From Azorinus chamasolen (Eukaryota; Mollusca; Bivalvia; Cardiida; Solecurtidae): 64,000 nucleotides of DNA. Every line of letters begins with the position of its first letter. The first letter of the stretch is position 1. Under the pieces are notes generated by a model, which did no database searches, was not told the DNA's origin, and saw only the letters and a list, made by a program, of their open reading frames with translations. The DNA is taken from NCBI GenBank assembly GCA_963576725.1, contig OY755252.1, positions 55,124,431-55,188,430 on the forward strand, written 5' to 3'. Below are positions 10,437 to 21,136 of this stretch, in pieces. The translations under genes and the position numbers were made by a program.

Positions 10437-11284
10437 GTGAGCTGATGCAGAATCTGCTGAAACCAGTTCCCTTCGGTATTGGTACGGCTGATGATGGCTT
10501 ACAAACTTAGGAAAATTCGGGGTCATATCCATTTTCATGATTTGTTTATAAAACGCATTAAAAAATTTAAAAAGAAAGGTTATGATCCTATTATATTGCA
10601 ACACACTGCATGTTTGGTTATCGACCCTTTTACAGTCGGTAGCTACGCTTCCCTCTTTGCTTGCGCGATGACAGGCCGAGGGTAGTACTCTATGATGGTA
10701 TACTCTTAAACTTGGATACAGGAGGAGCTTACCAGACTCATGTATTATTTTTTCCCTGTCGTGCCCTTAACGGCTTACCTGCAGGTGCTCTGACTTCAGC
10801 AAAGTCATTGAGTACATATTTGACGGATTGTCACAGTTATTATGCTATGTTTTACATGTTGTCCTGTGTTCACCGTCGTCTATGTTGTGGGTAAGTCCAG
10901 CGGGGATACCTTTATTTACAATATTTGTAAAGCTAGGGTGACTTTGAGAGAAGTGTGAGGTTAGGACGTCCGTAAACCGGTTTAAACCCCCAGTGGTGTT
11001 TTTGCTGCTGACCGTGCCAAGGCGGTATTCTCTTTGTCACCCTTCCTTTTGTTTGCCTTGCGTCTTTGTGCTTGTGGTTTGTTCATGTTGTGGAACGTTT
11101 GTCCCTGTTTCTTGTGTGTCTTTTGGTGTTTTCTGTGTTCATTTCGTGTGTGTGTGCGTGTGCGTTTGGGTGTGTGGTTGTGTGTGTGTGTGTGTGTGTG
11201 TGTCATGCTGTCTATCGGTGTTTTGGTGGTGGTTGCGTCTTGCATGTGGCTTTGCCTGCTTGACTTTACTACTTTTCCATTAGC
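10437..11284 (+). mobile_element. Naiad Penelope-like retroelement, 5'-truncated 3' part (subfamily B)
   Basis: The fragment starts inside the C-terminal RT region (YKLRKIRGHIHFHDLFIK after a frame shift), runs through LQHTACLVIDPFTV to the stop TAG at 10682-10684, and then has a ~600-bp 3' UTR. The UTR holds a SECIS-like fold (10684-10746), the palindromic core GGTTTAAACCGGTTTA-like (written here as GTAAACCGGTTTAAAC, ~10972), a TG microsatellite (~11150-11205) and the 3' terminus CTACTTTTCCATT. Shorter copies with the same 3' end are at 39053-39383 and 60237-60547. Variable 5' ends with a fixed 3' end imply target-primed reverse transcription. Confidence 0.75.
10684..10746 (+). ncRNA. SECIS-like element, Naiad subfamily B
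   Basis: Helix I AGTAC (10684-10688) pairs with GTATT (10742-10746). The quartet strand ATGAT (10692-10696) faces AGAC (10734-10737). Helix II is GGTA/TACC, a 2x2 internal loop, then CTCTT/AGGAG. AAA (10708-10710) opens the apical part, and a small CTTG/CAGG helix caps it (form-2 layout). It starts at the ORF stop codon. The same architecture with compensatory changes is seen in subfamily A. Confidence 0.7.
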
Positions 11285-11507
11285 AAGACAGACACATCAA
11301 AGGGTCTTAAAACAAATCACAGGATTACCAGTTCTCGACAGATGATGGTATATCAAAAGTCGAAACAGTCTTGAAACCCTGAATTCAACACAGGCTTTAT
11401 GGGCTTTAAAATCACTGACACTTTAAAAACAATAACAGAAGATTGTTCGGGATATCATAAGTACCTGACTTTCAACAGTTACCATGGAAGCAGTGCATGG
11501 TCATTTT

Positions 11508-13316
11508 GGTAACAGTTTTAGACATAAAATTTATTTATTCATCCTCAAAAGGTACATTTATTAGTGCAAGCTATACTTGGAGCATGGTGTAATGTTGTGC
11601 TCGGCATACTGCAAAACATGTTATTTTCAATATTGTTTCTCTTTGTTTTTTATCACTAATTAATATTCATGAAAATGCAAATAAGGTAATTTGCATAAAG
11701 TGAACCAAACATTAAGATTCATACATCAACTACCGGGTATATGTTTATATCATTTATAATTATCGCCAAAGTAGGCCGCAATATCTTTGTATGTTGCAGG
11801 TATGTAAACACTCTGTAATATGAATAATGAGGTTAGAATGGTTGCCTAGGAAACAGATATATCACCATCAGTGCTATATAATTTTCCCCAAATTTATTTA
11901 TCTAACAATCTTGGTGATATTCAGTGATCATAGTATACTTTAGCTAACCATTTTCCATATTTATTGGCTTTATAAGAGAAAGACTGGTATCTATTACTGT
12001 TCTCATAAATATTCATACATATGCTAATTTGTTTATATCAGAAAAGTAATATTTCAATTAAGGCAATGCCTCATATCTATGTTTGTAATAATTGATTTCA
12101 TGATTCATCAAAAATAACTGAGATCTAGCGGAGTATTGCAGTTGGATGTCAAATTTCCAAAATTTGTGAAAGGATCGGTTACCATGAAAACCATAACAAT
12201 CTTACTTACAGTTCATTGTTTGAGTATCAGTTTAGATACTTAGCTTTCTGAGTATTTTGTCATCAATTTAAATTATATTTGAAGTTGTTTTCTGATATTG
12301 GCAGGATAAAAATTGAGAGGTTTACGTTATTTCTGTATTTTTTTGCTATTTTTTAATTATTCTCATTAATATTAATGTGCATGCAAATAAGGTAATTCCT
12401 AAGTATAGCCTTTAAATCAAAGCACAATGTCTTAGCTTTAATTTGGTACCAGTTTTATACAGTTAGCGCATAAACTTTCATTGATATAGAAGTTTTTTGC
12501 AGGTAGGTGTCGACTAACAAAAATGTGTGAACAGAGTGGAATGAATGGTTACTATGGAAACAATTAAAAAGTTACTTAGAGTTAAGTTTTTGGTCCTCAA
12601 ATTTGATAGTTTGTTGTTTGAGGATTTTGTCATCAGGTTAAACTGCATTTGAAATTATTTTCTGATATTTGTAGGATAGAAAGTGAATAGTTTACACTAT
12701 TTATGTTATTTCTATATTGTTTTTACTATTTTTAATGTTCTCATTAATATTCATGAGTATGCAAATAAGGTGATTTAAAAAACAAACAGGAAATAAAAGC
12801 ACAATGTCCTATCTCCAATTTGGTACCAGTTTTATAGGTCTTGGACAAAAACTGGCTGTGATATGGACGATTTTGCAGGTACGGACCATCATTACGAAAA
12901 CTAGGGTGTTGCCATGGAAACGGTGAAAATGGTGCTTAAAATTAATGCTATGGTCCTCAAATTGGATATTTTGTTTCCTGGGGGTTTCGTCATCATGTTA
13001 AACTGCATTTGAAGTTATTGTCTGATATTTGTAGGATAAAAAATGTAAGGTTTACGTTATTTCTATACTTTTATTTACTATTTTTAATGTTCTCATTAAT
13101 ATTCATGAGTATGCAAATAAGGTAATTAAAAAAACAAGTTCGAAATAAAAGCACAATGTCTTATCTTCCATTTGGTACCAGTTTTATAGTTTTAGGACAA
13201 AAACTGGCTGTGATATGGGCGAATTTGGTCATCATTACGAAAACTGGGGGGTTGCCATGGACACAGTTAAAATACACATAGCCTAAAAGAATTTAAGTTT
13301 GAGTACATTCGCGATT
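11508..13316. repeat. Right arm of palindromic transposon copy 1
   Basis: Inverted copy of 7301-9208, with octamers read as ATGCAAAT and X-boxes such as GTTGCCATGGAAAC (~12910). Confidence 0.8.
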
Positions 13317-15000
13317 TATTCCAGAATTGTCATAAGTCTTATCACAGTAGAGTTTTACATGTTCCTTTACCTTCGTTAAACAAGAAGTCAAAAGTATAGA
13401 CAATTTAGTAGTTGTACATGAACTAGAATTTGCAATGAAACGCGCTTTATATGGTTTTGTTTATGTAGTTTTGGTAACCAATACATTGTAGGAAGTTTAT
13501 GTTGTGTAATTTTAATTTCGGTTCCAAATTGTTCACACTTTTTGACATGGTCTGAAATGATGGTCTTTTCGTCAGTGGTAACTGAAATGTATGACTTGGT
13601 ATTAATGATTTTCTGCTTCAAGACATCGATATAATGTAATCGTCAAATAATAATCACGTTATTCGATGCCTTATCAGCAGGAACAAAAACGTATTTTGAA
13701 TGGAAATCCTGTAAACCCTTTTTAAGATGTCTAAAAGAAGTTCTAGGTTTAGGTGGAAGAAGGTGTTTATTAGAGCTGTAAAAGGAAATGCGTTTATCAA
13801 TTATATCAAAAATTAGTTTTTTCCAACAAGAAAGAGCATTAGACTCAACATGTTCTCTTCGACACCATTTAATACTAACATTTTGTAAAGCCTCCGCAAT
13901 CTGAACTCGACAAGCGTTAAAATCTATCAAGGATGGTATTCTATATTTGGGACCTTTATTCAAAAGAGATCGTAGACGTTTATCTTTGATTATCTCAAAA
14001 TTACCAGTAATCACATGACCAGCCGGAGAATAGCAAAATTTTGAGGTGGCGCAATTTCAATTATCAGGAATTTTATCATTAATATTAAGGTCGGCCACAA
14101 TTTTATTATAGTTGAAAATTGTATTTCTGATGGGTTTGTTATATTTGTAGCAGATGATAGGTGGTTCTGTATTTTTAAAGTATTTAGGAGTAGTGTAAAT
14201 TACATTTTTGTCTCTAAAAATACTTTGAAGGTCAATAAAATCAATACCTTTATTAATAAAAGGAATTTTCAAGAAGAACCTTTGGTGTTCAGATAATTAG
14301 TCAATGTGCGGTCTGAGAACATGTAGAGTAAAGGTTTGTATCAAACTAGCCGTTCCTATGAGAGGATCTGATCTAAAAATAATTTTATCGGCTTGATCGT
14401 CAATTTCTTTTAATGAACATATAGATAAGGAGGAAAGCATAGAAAGCATGGCATATTTACCCGAAGTTAGGCGTAAAGTATGTAGATCAAGAAGAGTTTA
14501 TTTCAAACGAGATTTTCGTTTAATATTACCATTTTTGCGAATGCCATGTGATCGAGATTTGCGTTTTCTAATAGAAAAAAATGAAAAAATATCTATATCT
14601 GGTTCTTTTGAAATATTTCCAGTCTGGTAAATATTATCATTCAGTCCTAAAGGAAAAGGCGTTTGCAATTTTTTGATCCAATTTAATTCAGATATAAATC
14701 TGGCTTTCGATTTAAAGCTACTAGTAGCCTCCTTATCATATGTTATATGCTCAACAATTTGTCCTAAAACATCTTTAAAAGAATGGCCAGATTTCCGAAA
14801 GTGTTGGTATAAAAATTGTTTAGTTTACGATTTCGACACTGATATGCATGCTCACGAAATCGAGTTTTCAAAGCACGTCCTGTTTGTCCTACGTACTGTA
14901 TACCGCAACTAGGCGCGTTTCAAGTTAAAACATAAATAACGTTAGTAGTAGTACAATCAACGTCTGAGTTTATCTTGACATTATATGTTATACCATTAAC
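13317..15000 (-). pseudogene. Naiad Penelope-like retroelement, 5' half: GIY-YIG endonuclease plus start of RT
   Basis: On the minus strand the order is an N-terminal GIY-YIG domain (CGIQYVGQTGRALKTRFREH, about 14910-14850), a basic linker (LNWIKKLQTPFPLGLNDNIY), a CxC-type region followed by FCYSPAGHVITGN, then the RT N-terminal region (VPADKASNNVIII and LPTMYWLPKLHK), breaking off at 13317 against the palindromic transposon. Endonuclease before RT is the permuted layout of the Naiad clade. Defects: a frameshift at a T run near 14812, in-frame TAA at 14297-14299 and another near 14490, and a frameshift near 13460. UGA codons fall in frame at 14920-14922, 14057-14059 and 13643-13645, each at an expected Cys. 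From 14272 to about 13460 the frame is interrupted only by UGA. Confidence 0.8.
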
Positions 15001-15015
15001 TGATTACATGTAAAG

Positions 15016-16506
15016 CTTGCTATTACGGAAAGGTGTGTTCCCTTACCAATACATGGATTCTATGGCACGTCTGGCAGAAAGAAAGTTTCTTCCAATCGAA
15101 TGCTTTTACTCTGACTTAAGCAAACAATTCATCTCCGAAGAGGATTATGAGCATGCATGTAATGTTTTCAACATATTAACATGAAAACTTTAGAAGACTA
15201 CATTATCACCTATGTGAAAACAGACGTGAGCTTACTCGCGTGTGTGTTTGAGGAGTTTAGACATGTGTGCATGTCGAAATATAACCTTGATCCAGCACAT
15301 TACTATGAGTGCACCGGGTCTGTCATGGAGCGCATGTCTGAAAATGACTGGCATGAAATTTAAGCTTTTAACAGATATTGATATGGTATTGTTCATAGAA
15401 AGAGGTGTGAGAGGAGGTGTGTCTCAAGAATCAAACCGACTAAAAACTGCTAATAACCCATATTTGAGGAATTATGACAACGCAAATACAACATCATACT
15501 TGTGTTACGAAGATGCTAACAATTTGTATAGCTGGGCAATGAGCAACTATCTTCCATGCTCAGACTTAAATGGTTGAATGAAGGTGAAATCAACTTAACG
15601 GATATCTGTACTATTTCATTTTTGTCGTACCCTTTATTACTTTTCTACAGTTACTCTGTTTGCAGTTCAATCATTGAGTACACTAGCGATAGGTGGATAC
15701 AGTATGTTCAATTAAATGTTTTTTTGTTATACATGCACTTTACCACTGTATTTGCTGTCGCGGTTGTTGTAGATTAGTCGGAGAGGGGATACGTTTATTT
15801 ACACTGTTTGTCTTTTAGGATGGGGATGGAATAAGGGTGAGGTTGGGCGCCCATAAACCGGTTTAAACCCCCGGTGACTTTTGTCACTGACCGTTCCAAG
15901 GCGGTACTTCCATCTTCCTCCTATTGTATGTTTGTTTTGTCTTTGTGCGTCTCTTGTTGTTTTTTCTACCCATGTACATTTGCTGTTTCCTTGTGTTGCT
16001 GTTCGGGCGAGTGTTTGTTCTGTATGTGGTATTTCCTGCATGACTCATTTTTGTACTTTTCTTAGACATCCATTCCATTGAGAAAGTAAGTAACACCGGT
16101 TATATTCTCGAAGTGTCACTAGAGTATCCAGCATCTCTTCACGATTTCACTAATGACTACCCGTTATGTCCCCAAAAGATGCACGTAGATGATGTTGATT
16201 TGTCTCCATATTCACTTTGGAAACAATTACACGGCACTGAGCAGTGATGTGAATTTTACCCGAAACGCGCCAAGGTAGAGAAATTAGTGCTAACATTAGA
16301 TGACAAAGACAGTAACATTGTGCATTATCGCACTATTCAACTGTACCTACAGCTGGGTTTGAGAATTAAACAAGTCCAAGGAGTACTCCAATTCAAACAG
16401 CAACCCTACCTCAAAGCATACATCGATTTCAACACGGAATGCCGAAAACTAGCCAAAACAGATTTTGAGAAGGATTTCTACAAGCTGCTCAACTGCGCCA
16501 TTTTTG
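15016..16506 (+). pseudogene. Polinton/Maverick-type DNA polymerase B, upstream exon (broken)
   Basis: Translated blocks match the protein-primed family B polymerase of Polintons and related adintoviruses: a segment with FPYQYMDS, then YVKTDVSLLACVFE, then LTDIDMVLFIE and EDANNLYSWAM, and after an insertion GYILEVSLEYP and a segment ending NCAIFG. It is broken by a frameshift near 15180, another near 15350 and an in-frame stop near 16247, and is split by a Naiad fragment at 15598-16066. The exon ends at G16506 before a consensus-like donor. No Polinton integrase, capsid or protease gene is seen nearby. It is a relic with no expected activity. Confidence 0.75.
15598..16066 (+). mobile_element. 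Naiad subfamily A 3' fragment inserted in PolB
   Basis: Starts at GGATATCTGTACT, which in longer copies is the 3' strand of the SECIS-like fold, and ends at GTACTTTT. PolB coding similarity stops just before it and resumes just after it. Confidence 0.75.
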
Positions 16507-16655
16507 GTAAATTTAATTTCATATATGTTTGTGTTTTTATATGAGTTATGGCAACAACTTATTAGTTGTAAGCATAAGGAAGAATCAAAGTACTGACAGT
16601 ACTGAATGTGTCGATTGTGACTATACTATACGAAAAAGCTTGGTAGGGAAGGACT

Positions 16656-16877
16656 GGATTTTCAGAAAAGTTCACAGCAACTATGTTCATTGACCTGTCA
16701 GTTTTAACAAACAGTTCCATTAAACGCCATTTTAGTTCAGGAAATAATGCTTTAGAGGTCATATTACTATGTATCAATAAAGCATTATTTCCTGAACTAA
16801 AATAGTGTTTAATGGAACTGTTTGTTAAAATTGACAGGTCAGCTGAACATAGTTGCTGTGAACTTTTCTGAAAATCC
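16656..16877. repeat. Foldback with ~100-bp arms and 23-nt loop
   Basis: Arms 16656-16754 and 16778-16877 are near-perfect inverted copies. They start GGATTTTCAGAAAAGTTCAC and meet at ATAATGCTTTA/TAAAGCATTAT. There are only a few mismatches, so the element is young or the arms are kept alike by conversion. Confidence 0.85.
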
Positions 16878-17029
16878 TGTCAGTGTTTAAGATATTGTTT
16901 AAAGAAATAAATTCATGACTAGTAGCACACAGTGCATTTCCAATAGCTCAATTTGCCACTGTGTGCCTGAAGTTTACTTAAATTGATATTTGAATGAAGT
17001 AAAGGGCCATTACTCTATTATTATTTGGC

Positions 17030-18300
17030 CGACGTTGGCGTCATATAATGTTCCTCATAGACCTATCCATGTAAATACCCCGTCAAATTTAAATGAAATC
17101 TGAGCAAGCTGTTCCAAGATATGACTTCTAACAGTCACATTTCCTATATGGCTATCTAAAAGCAACAAAGGGTCATATTTCTGCTACTAACGGGTGGATT
17201 GTAACAGTATTTGGCGTGCATCAATCACTTATCCATCTATACACTACAACCAAGTTTGGATAAATTATATATGCCATGTGAATCTAAATACCATACAGTT
17301 AACAAGATCTAATTATAACAGAATATGTTGTAGAATGTCCCCTAAACGAAACTTACAGCTGGTATTGGTGAGCAAAATATCTAAATTTCAACCAATAACA
17401 GGTCATTAGTGATCACTTGGTTACCATGGCAACCAACACTTTTGAAACAACTGCATATATATCCCTACTGACCAATTTCCGAAAAATCTAATATGTAAAT
17501 TGTGACCCATTCAGAGGACACCACTCCATTACCATGGCAACCAAGTATTTCAAAACAACTTGACTGAGTTTGGGGTACCCAAATACCCCTAAATGCCAAT
17601 TTTCAGCAAATTTTGAAGAGTCATGCAACTCAGAATATCTAAAAGTTTGACCAATCAGATCCCACCATTCAGTTTCACCAACAAATCATTTCGAAAGACA
17701 TACCGATCAATTCTGAGTGTCAAAATATCCCGACATACCAATTTTCGGCAAAATCGAACAATATCTGAATTTGTCGAAAAAGATCTAAATTTTCGACCAA
17801 TCAGAGCCACCATTCAGTTACCATGGCAACCAATTCTTTAAAAAGACCTACAAATTAGTCCTGAGTGCCAAAATTTAACGTCATACCAATTTTTAGCAAA
17901 ATCAACCAATACATGTACTTTCGAAACCCATACCAATTGATTTGGAGTACTAAAATATCCAATGATACCAATTTTCAGCAAAAATCGAATGATATATAAC
18001 TTCGCCAAACAATATCTAAATTTCGACCAATTATAGCCAACCATTTAGTTATGGTGATTTTCAAAAAATAAGAAGTGGGATGTACATCTGCATGTATCAA
18101 GCAATATTCATATGAAGTTTCATTATGATCGGACAATTACTTAATCTTACTGAGAAATGCGTTGGACAAGTTCACGACGGAAGAAGAAGAATTGGAAGAA
18201 TCAGAATCGGAAGAAAGAATAATAAGAATAAGAAACGGAGCAAACACAATATGTCCCTCTACTTCATTTTGGGATATTATTAAATACCAGGGGTGAAAAT
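17030..18300. repeat. Diverged tandem repeat with ACCAATCAGA blocks and X-boxes
   Basis: Recurring blocks such as CCAATTTTCAGCAAAA and GACCAATCAGA, with GTTACCATGGCAAC at 17420 and 17817 and a weaker copy near 17528. It ends in a GAAGAAGAAGAATTGGAAGA-type tail near 18180. Confidence 0.6.
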
Positions 18301-19030
18301 AACAGCATGTTTGTATGTTAACACAGATTAATGCTGGGGAAAAAGCACAAACACAAATTTGTCAATAATTATATACGTTCAGCATATATGTTATAATTAA
18401 CATTATGTAAAACATACAATAAAATAATTCCACTATATCTCTTATAACTACTAACTCTCTATAATTGGAGTAATTATCCTTAAATGCTTACAACCTGGTA
18501 CCAAGTCTCCTACGACATTACACACATTATAAACATGGATCTTAGAGAACTGAAAAGTATATGATCAATGTTTACGATGCTTGTCACACATGATGTAAAA
18601 ATATAATTATTACTTCCAAACTCAACATAAATATTTCTGATGCATTCAGAATACAGATTGCTTTTGAGACTCCAGGTTATCCATATATCTCCGGGGCGTT
18701 TCACTACGGTCCGTGCTCCTTCGTGCCGAAGGGTCGGTGCCGAATATTATGGGTTTTTTTTTTAGCTTTCTTCAACTTCAACTATAACTACTTATTATGC
18801 AGTGCACTGAATATTAAATTTACGTATTTCAAATAATAAATATGGACAATATTAGCCAATAAGCTGGATAAAAGGTTTTCTAATAAAAAAAAAAATGCTT
18901 AAATTTTGACCAATTTTAGGATGCGAAATTCATATCCGCGGATATGAGTCATACCCGTCATATCGGGTGTTTATACTTTATCTTGCAATTTCCAGTCGTT
19001 ATCCTCATTCCCATAGTTCGTGTGTAATCA

Positions 19031-19868
19031 TAGGGGCCTGGACCGCTTCATTGGGGTCTATATGTACTATATAATAACAAGGGTTCCAACTAGCAGAACG
19101 AATACCCGTGTACCACGAGTACAAATATTACTGTGACTCTTACAATTTAAATGGTAATTTCGTAAGTCTTTCGGCTATTGAAAGCCAATATATTTTTCTA
19201 TCAAATGTATATAATCTTATAACGGTAACTTATAAACAAATATCAATCCAACAATGATTTTCTCAAAATTTCACATGTTTTTTGAGTCATTGACAAACGT
19301 TCGTTCACCCCCGTTTCACTATATCACAGCAATAACCTGGCAATTTGCTGTTTAAAAAATGACGTGGTTCAATAAAACGAATCAATTCTATCACCCACCT
19401 CCAAACTTTAGTCCCCAGCATCAAAAGAATGATGTAAAATTAGCGAGTTTTGTCATGTTGCTTCAAATCGTCGAGGAAGGAGCCATTGTACGTGACGTCA
19501 CGGATTTCCCAACTTTTCCTTCGCTCATTCAATGAAATGGCTCCATTCAAATTTGTTGCAAAATGGCAGCATCCGAAATAGAAACATAACGACAGACGGA
19601 AAGGGCGCTGTTGCTAGTTGCTTACTTATTTAGAGGACAAAACAAATGGAGATTGGTGATATAATTGGGTTGTGTTATTGAAACACACCATCTTTTGAAC
19701 TGAAAATCGCCAGGTTATGGCTGTGATATAGTCTTATAAAGATTATCATTGAAAGTGCAAGAGTCACATTCATATTTGTACTTGTGGTACACGGATGTCC
19801 GTTCTGCTAGTTGGAACCCTTGTTATTATATAGTACATGTAGACCCCATGAAACGGTCCAGACCCCTG
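19031..19868. mobile_element. Foldback/TIR element with ~100-bp inverted ends
   Basis: The left end AGGGGCCTGGACCG and the inverted right end CAGGGGTCTGGACCG lead into TACTATATAATAACAAGGG and CAACTAGCAGAACG on both sides. The inner part includes a second inverted segment. The right half is also present, inverted, at 28270-28543. Confidence 0.65.
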
Positions 19869-20702
19869 TGTGTGTAATGTGTAGAGATTGACGATGTTCC
19901 TACCATTATTCATTACTGTTTTCTCCGTAACGTTGTCTGTACCAATACGACAAATTCAAGAAATGCTTGTAGATTTCAAAATATCCGCCCGATTTTCAGA
20001 AGTCGATTACTTTCTGGGTCATTTTTACCGGCGCTCTGTGGTATATATTCGTACGCGACCAAATTTGTCATATAACGTAGCATTTTACATGGCAAAATTA
20101 TTGGTAATTGAAACAGTTGCATCCGCATTTTAATAATTGACACAAATACCAAATGAAGAATTATCGATATCGTTTATCCATTGCACTTGGAACTATATTT
20201 TTGTCTAGGGATGTTAACAAAATCACATTTTTGGCAAAATGAAAGTAAAAATACGGGTGAAATACACCCATAGACAACTAAATCGTTTAATCGGCGCTAC
20301 GTGATAAACATTTTGTCAACGTTAAACCATTCAAACTTTCTGCATTTGGGCTAATGAACGTATGCACTGTAAGCATAAATTGATATTTCGTAGTATAACA
20401 GTGGACTGATTGCGCATCATGGGATATGAATTTCATTATAAATTTGCTTGAGATGCCATGGGGATGCATTGTTATTAGGTTTCGGAAAGTAGTCCGAAAC
20501 CTAAAAAACGTTAAGTTCAACAATTTATTAACTTATTATGGGCGTAAGGAAGATTACTATGAATTAATTTTATACATTGAAAACAAAGTTACTCCCCTTA
20601 GTAATGACGTTCCCTGAACTACTAAAATGAAAAGCAAATTATTCTGTTTTATATACGTACTTACTTTCAAATAATTCTTTTCAGGAAAGACACTACAAAA
20701 TG
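19597..20702. repeat. Inverted repeat, left arm (partner 27223-28543)
   Basis: Inverted and nearly identical to 27223-28543 apart from a 224-bp Naiad insertion in the partner. It spans the right half of the foldback element, unannotated intron sequence and the PolB splice acceptor. The 81-aa ORF at 19888-20133 recurs at 28007-28252 only because of this duplication. Confidence 0.85.
20475..20504. repeat. Short perfect hairpin
   Basis: TTAGGTTTCGGA pairs with TCCGAAACCTAA around a 6-nt loop. It is conserved in the inverted partner near 27421-27450. Confidence 0.7.
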
Positions 20703-21082
20703 ATAGAAAGAATAAAGTGGGTGTGATGAAGGATGAGCTGGGCGGTGTTCCCCTGAAAGAGTTTGTAGGCTTAAGACCCAAAATGTATAGTTTTATCTAT
20801 GACAAAGACGATAAAGAAGTAAATGAAAAACGATGTAAAGGTATTTCTCGTGCTGTGGTGAGGAAGGAAATCGGGCACAAAAACTACAAAGACACTCTAT
20901 TGCACAACACACAAATGAAATCCACCATGTATGGGTTACGCAGTGAGCACCACATCATGTATTGTGACAAAATTAATAAAACATCACTTAGTGCTTTTGA
21001 TGATAAACGTTATTGGCTAGACGATGATATTTCTAGTTTGGCTTATGGCCATTATATGACAGTTTGTATCATGATGAGATGA
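20685..21082 (+). pseudogene. PolB downstream exon with internal deletion
   Basis: Begins at the splice acceptor in the FG/KT motif, but after about nine codons jumps to the C-terminal region (VMKDELGG, FVGLRPKMYS, and the terminal block with DDKRYWL and LAYGHY), ending at a TGA at 21080-21082. The polymerase core with the catalytic DTDS motif, present in the inverted copy at 26343-26563, is missing. The reading frame across the deletion is preserved. Without the core it cannot be a polymerase. Confidence 0.7.
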
Positions 21083-21136
21083 GATGCCGTATAACAAGAC
21101 TTTCTTCTTTCTATCATTGCTAAACAAGGTATTACT

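Larger units (their letters stand above)
7301..13316. mobile_element. Large palindromic DNA transposon, copy 1 (right end truncated)
   Basis: The left terminus CAGGGAGCCAGTAGTGCC is preceded by ACT. A left arm (7301-9208) is repeated in inverted orientation at 11508-13316. Each arm is itself made of about five diverged ~360-bp units. The centre carries a minus-strand PIN-like ORF (9687-10420). The right arm ends at GCGATT (13316), ~125 bp short of the terminus seen in copy 2, directly against Naiad sequence. A Naiad 3' fragment (10437-11284) is inserted in the centre; copy 2 at 24160-24200 shows the corresponding empty site. The 3-bp ACT flank recalls CACTA-like superfamilies, but no transposase is recognised. 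Confidence 0.75.
16507..20684 (+). other. Probable PolB intron (4.18 kb, filled with repeats)
   Basis: The donor GTAAAT at 16507 and acceptor TTCTTTTCAG ending at 20684 join phase-1 exons within the conserved FG/KT motif. The 3' part, including the acceptor, recurs inverted at 27241-28543. It contains a foldback at 16656-16877, an X-box-bearing repeat (~17030-18300) and a TIR element (19031-19868). No gene is seen in 16545-20684. Confidence 0.55.

Noticed and set aside
10993..11345. Cys/Val-rich ORFs (also at 39045-39332 and 60108-60557) resembling secreted small peptides
   Set aside because: They read a TG/CA microsatellite inside the Naiad subfamily B 3' UTR and recur only with that element.
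15874..16065. Recurring ~60-aa ORFs (also 26201-26749, 27505-27789, 33602-33787, 56439-56621)
   Set aside because: They are frames of the Naiad subfamily A 3' UTR in either direction, downstream of the real stop codon.
19888..20133. 81-aa ORF conserved in both inverted arms
   Set aside because: The arms are nearly identical DNA, so conservation reflects recent duplication; no domain is recognised.
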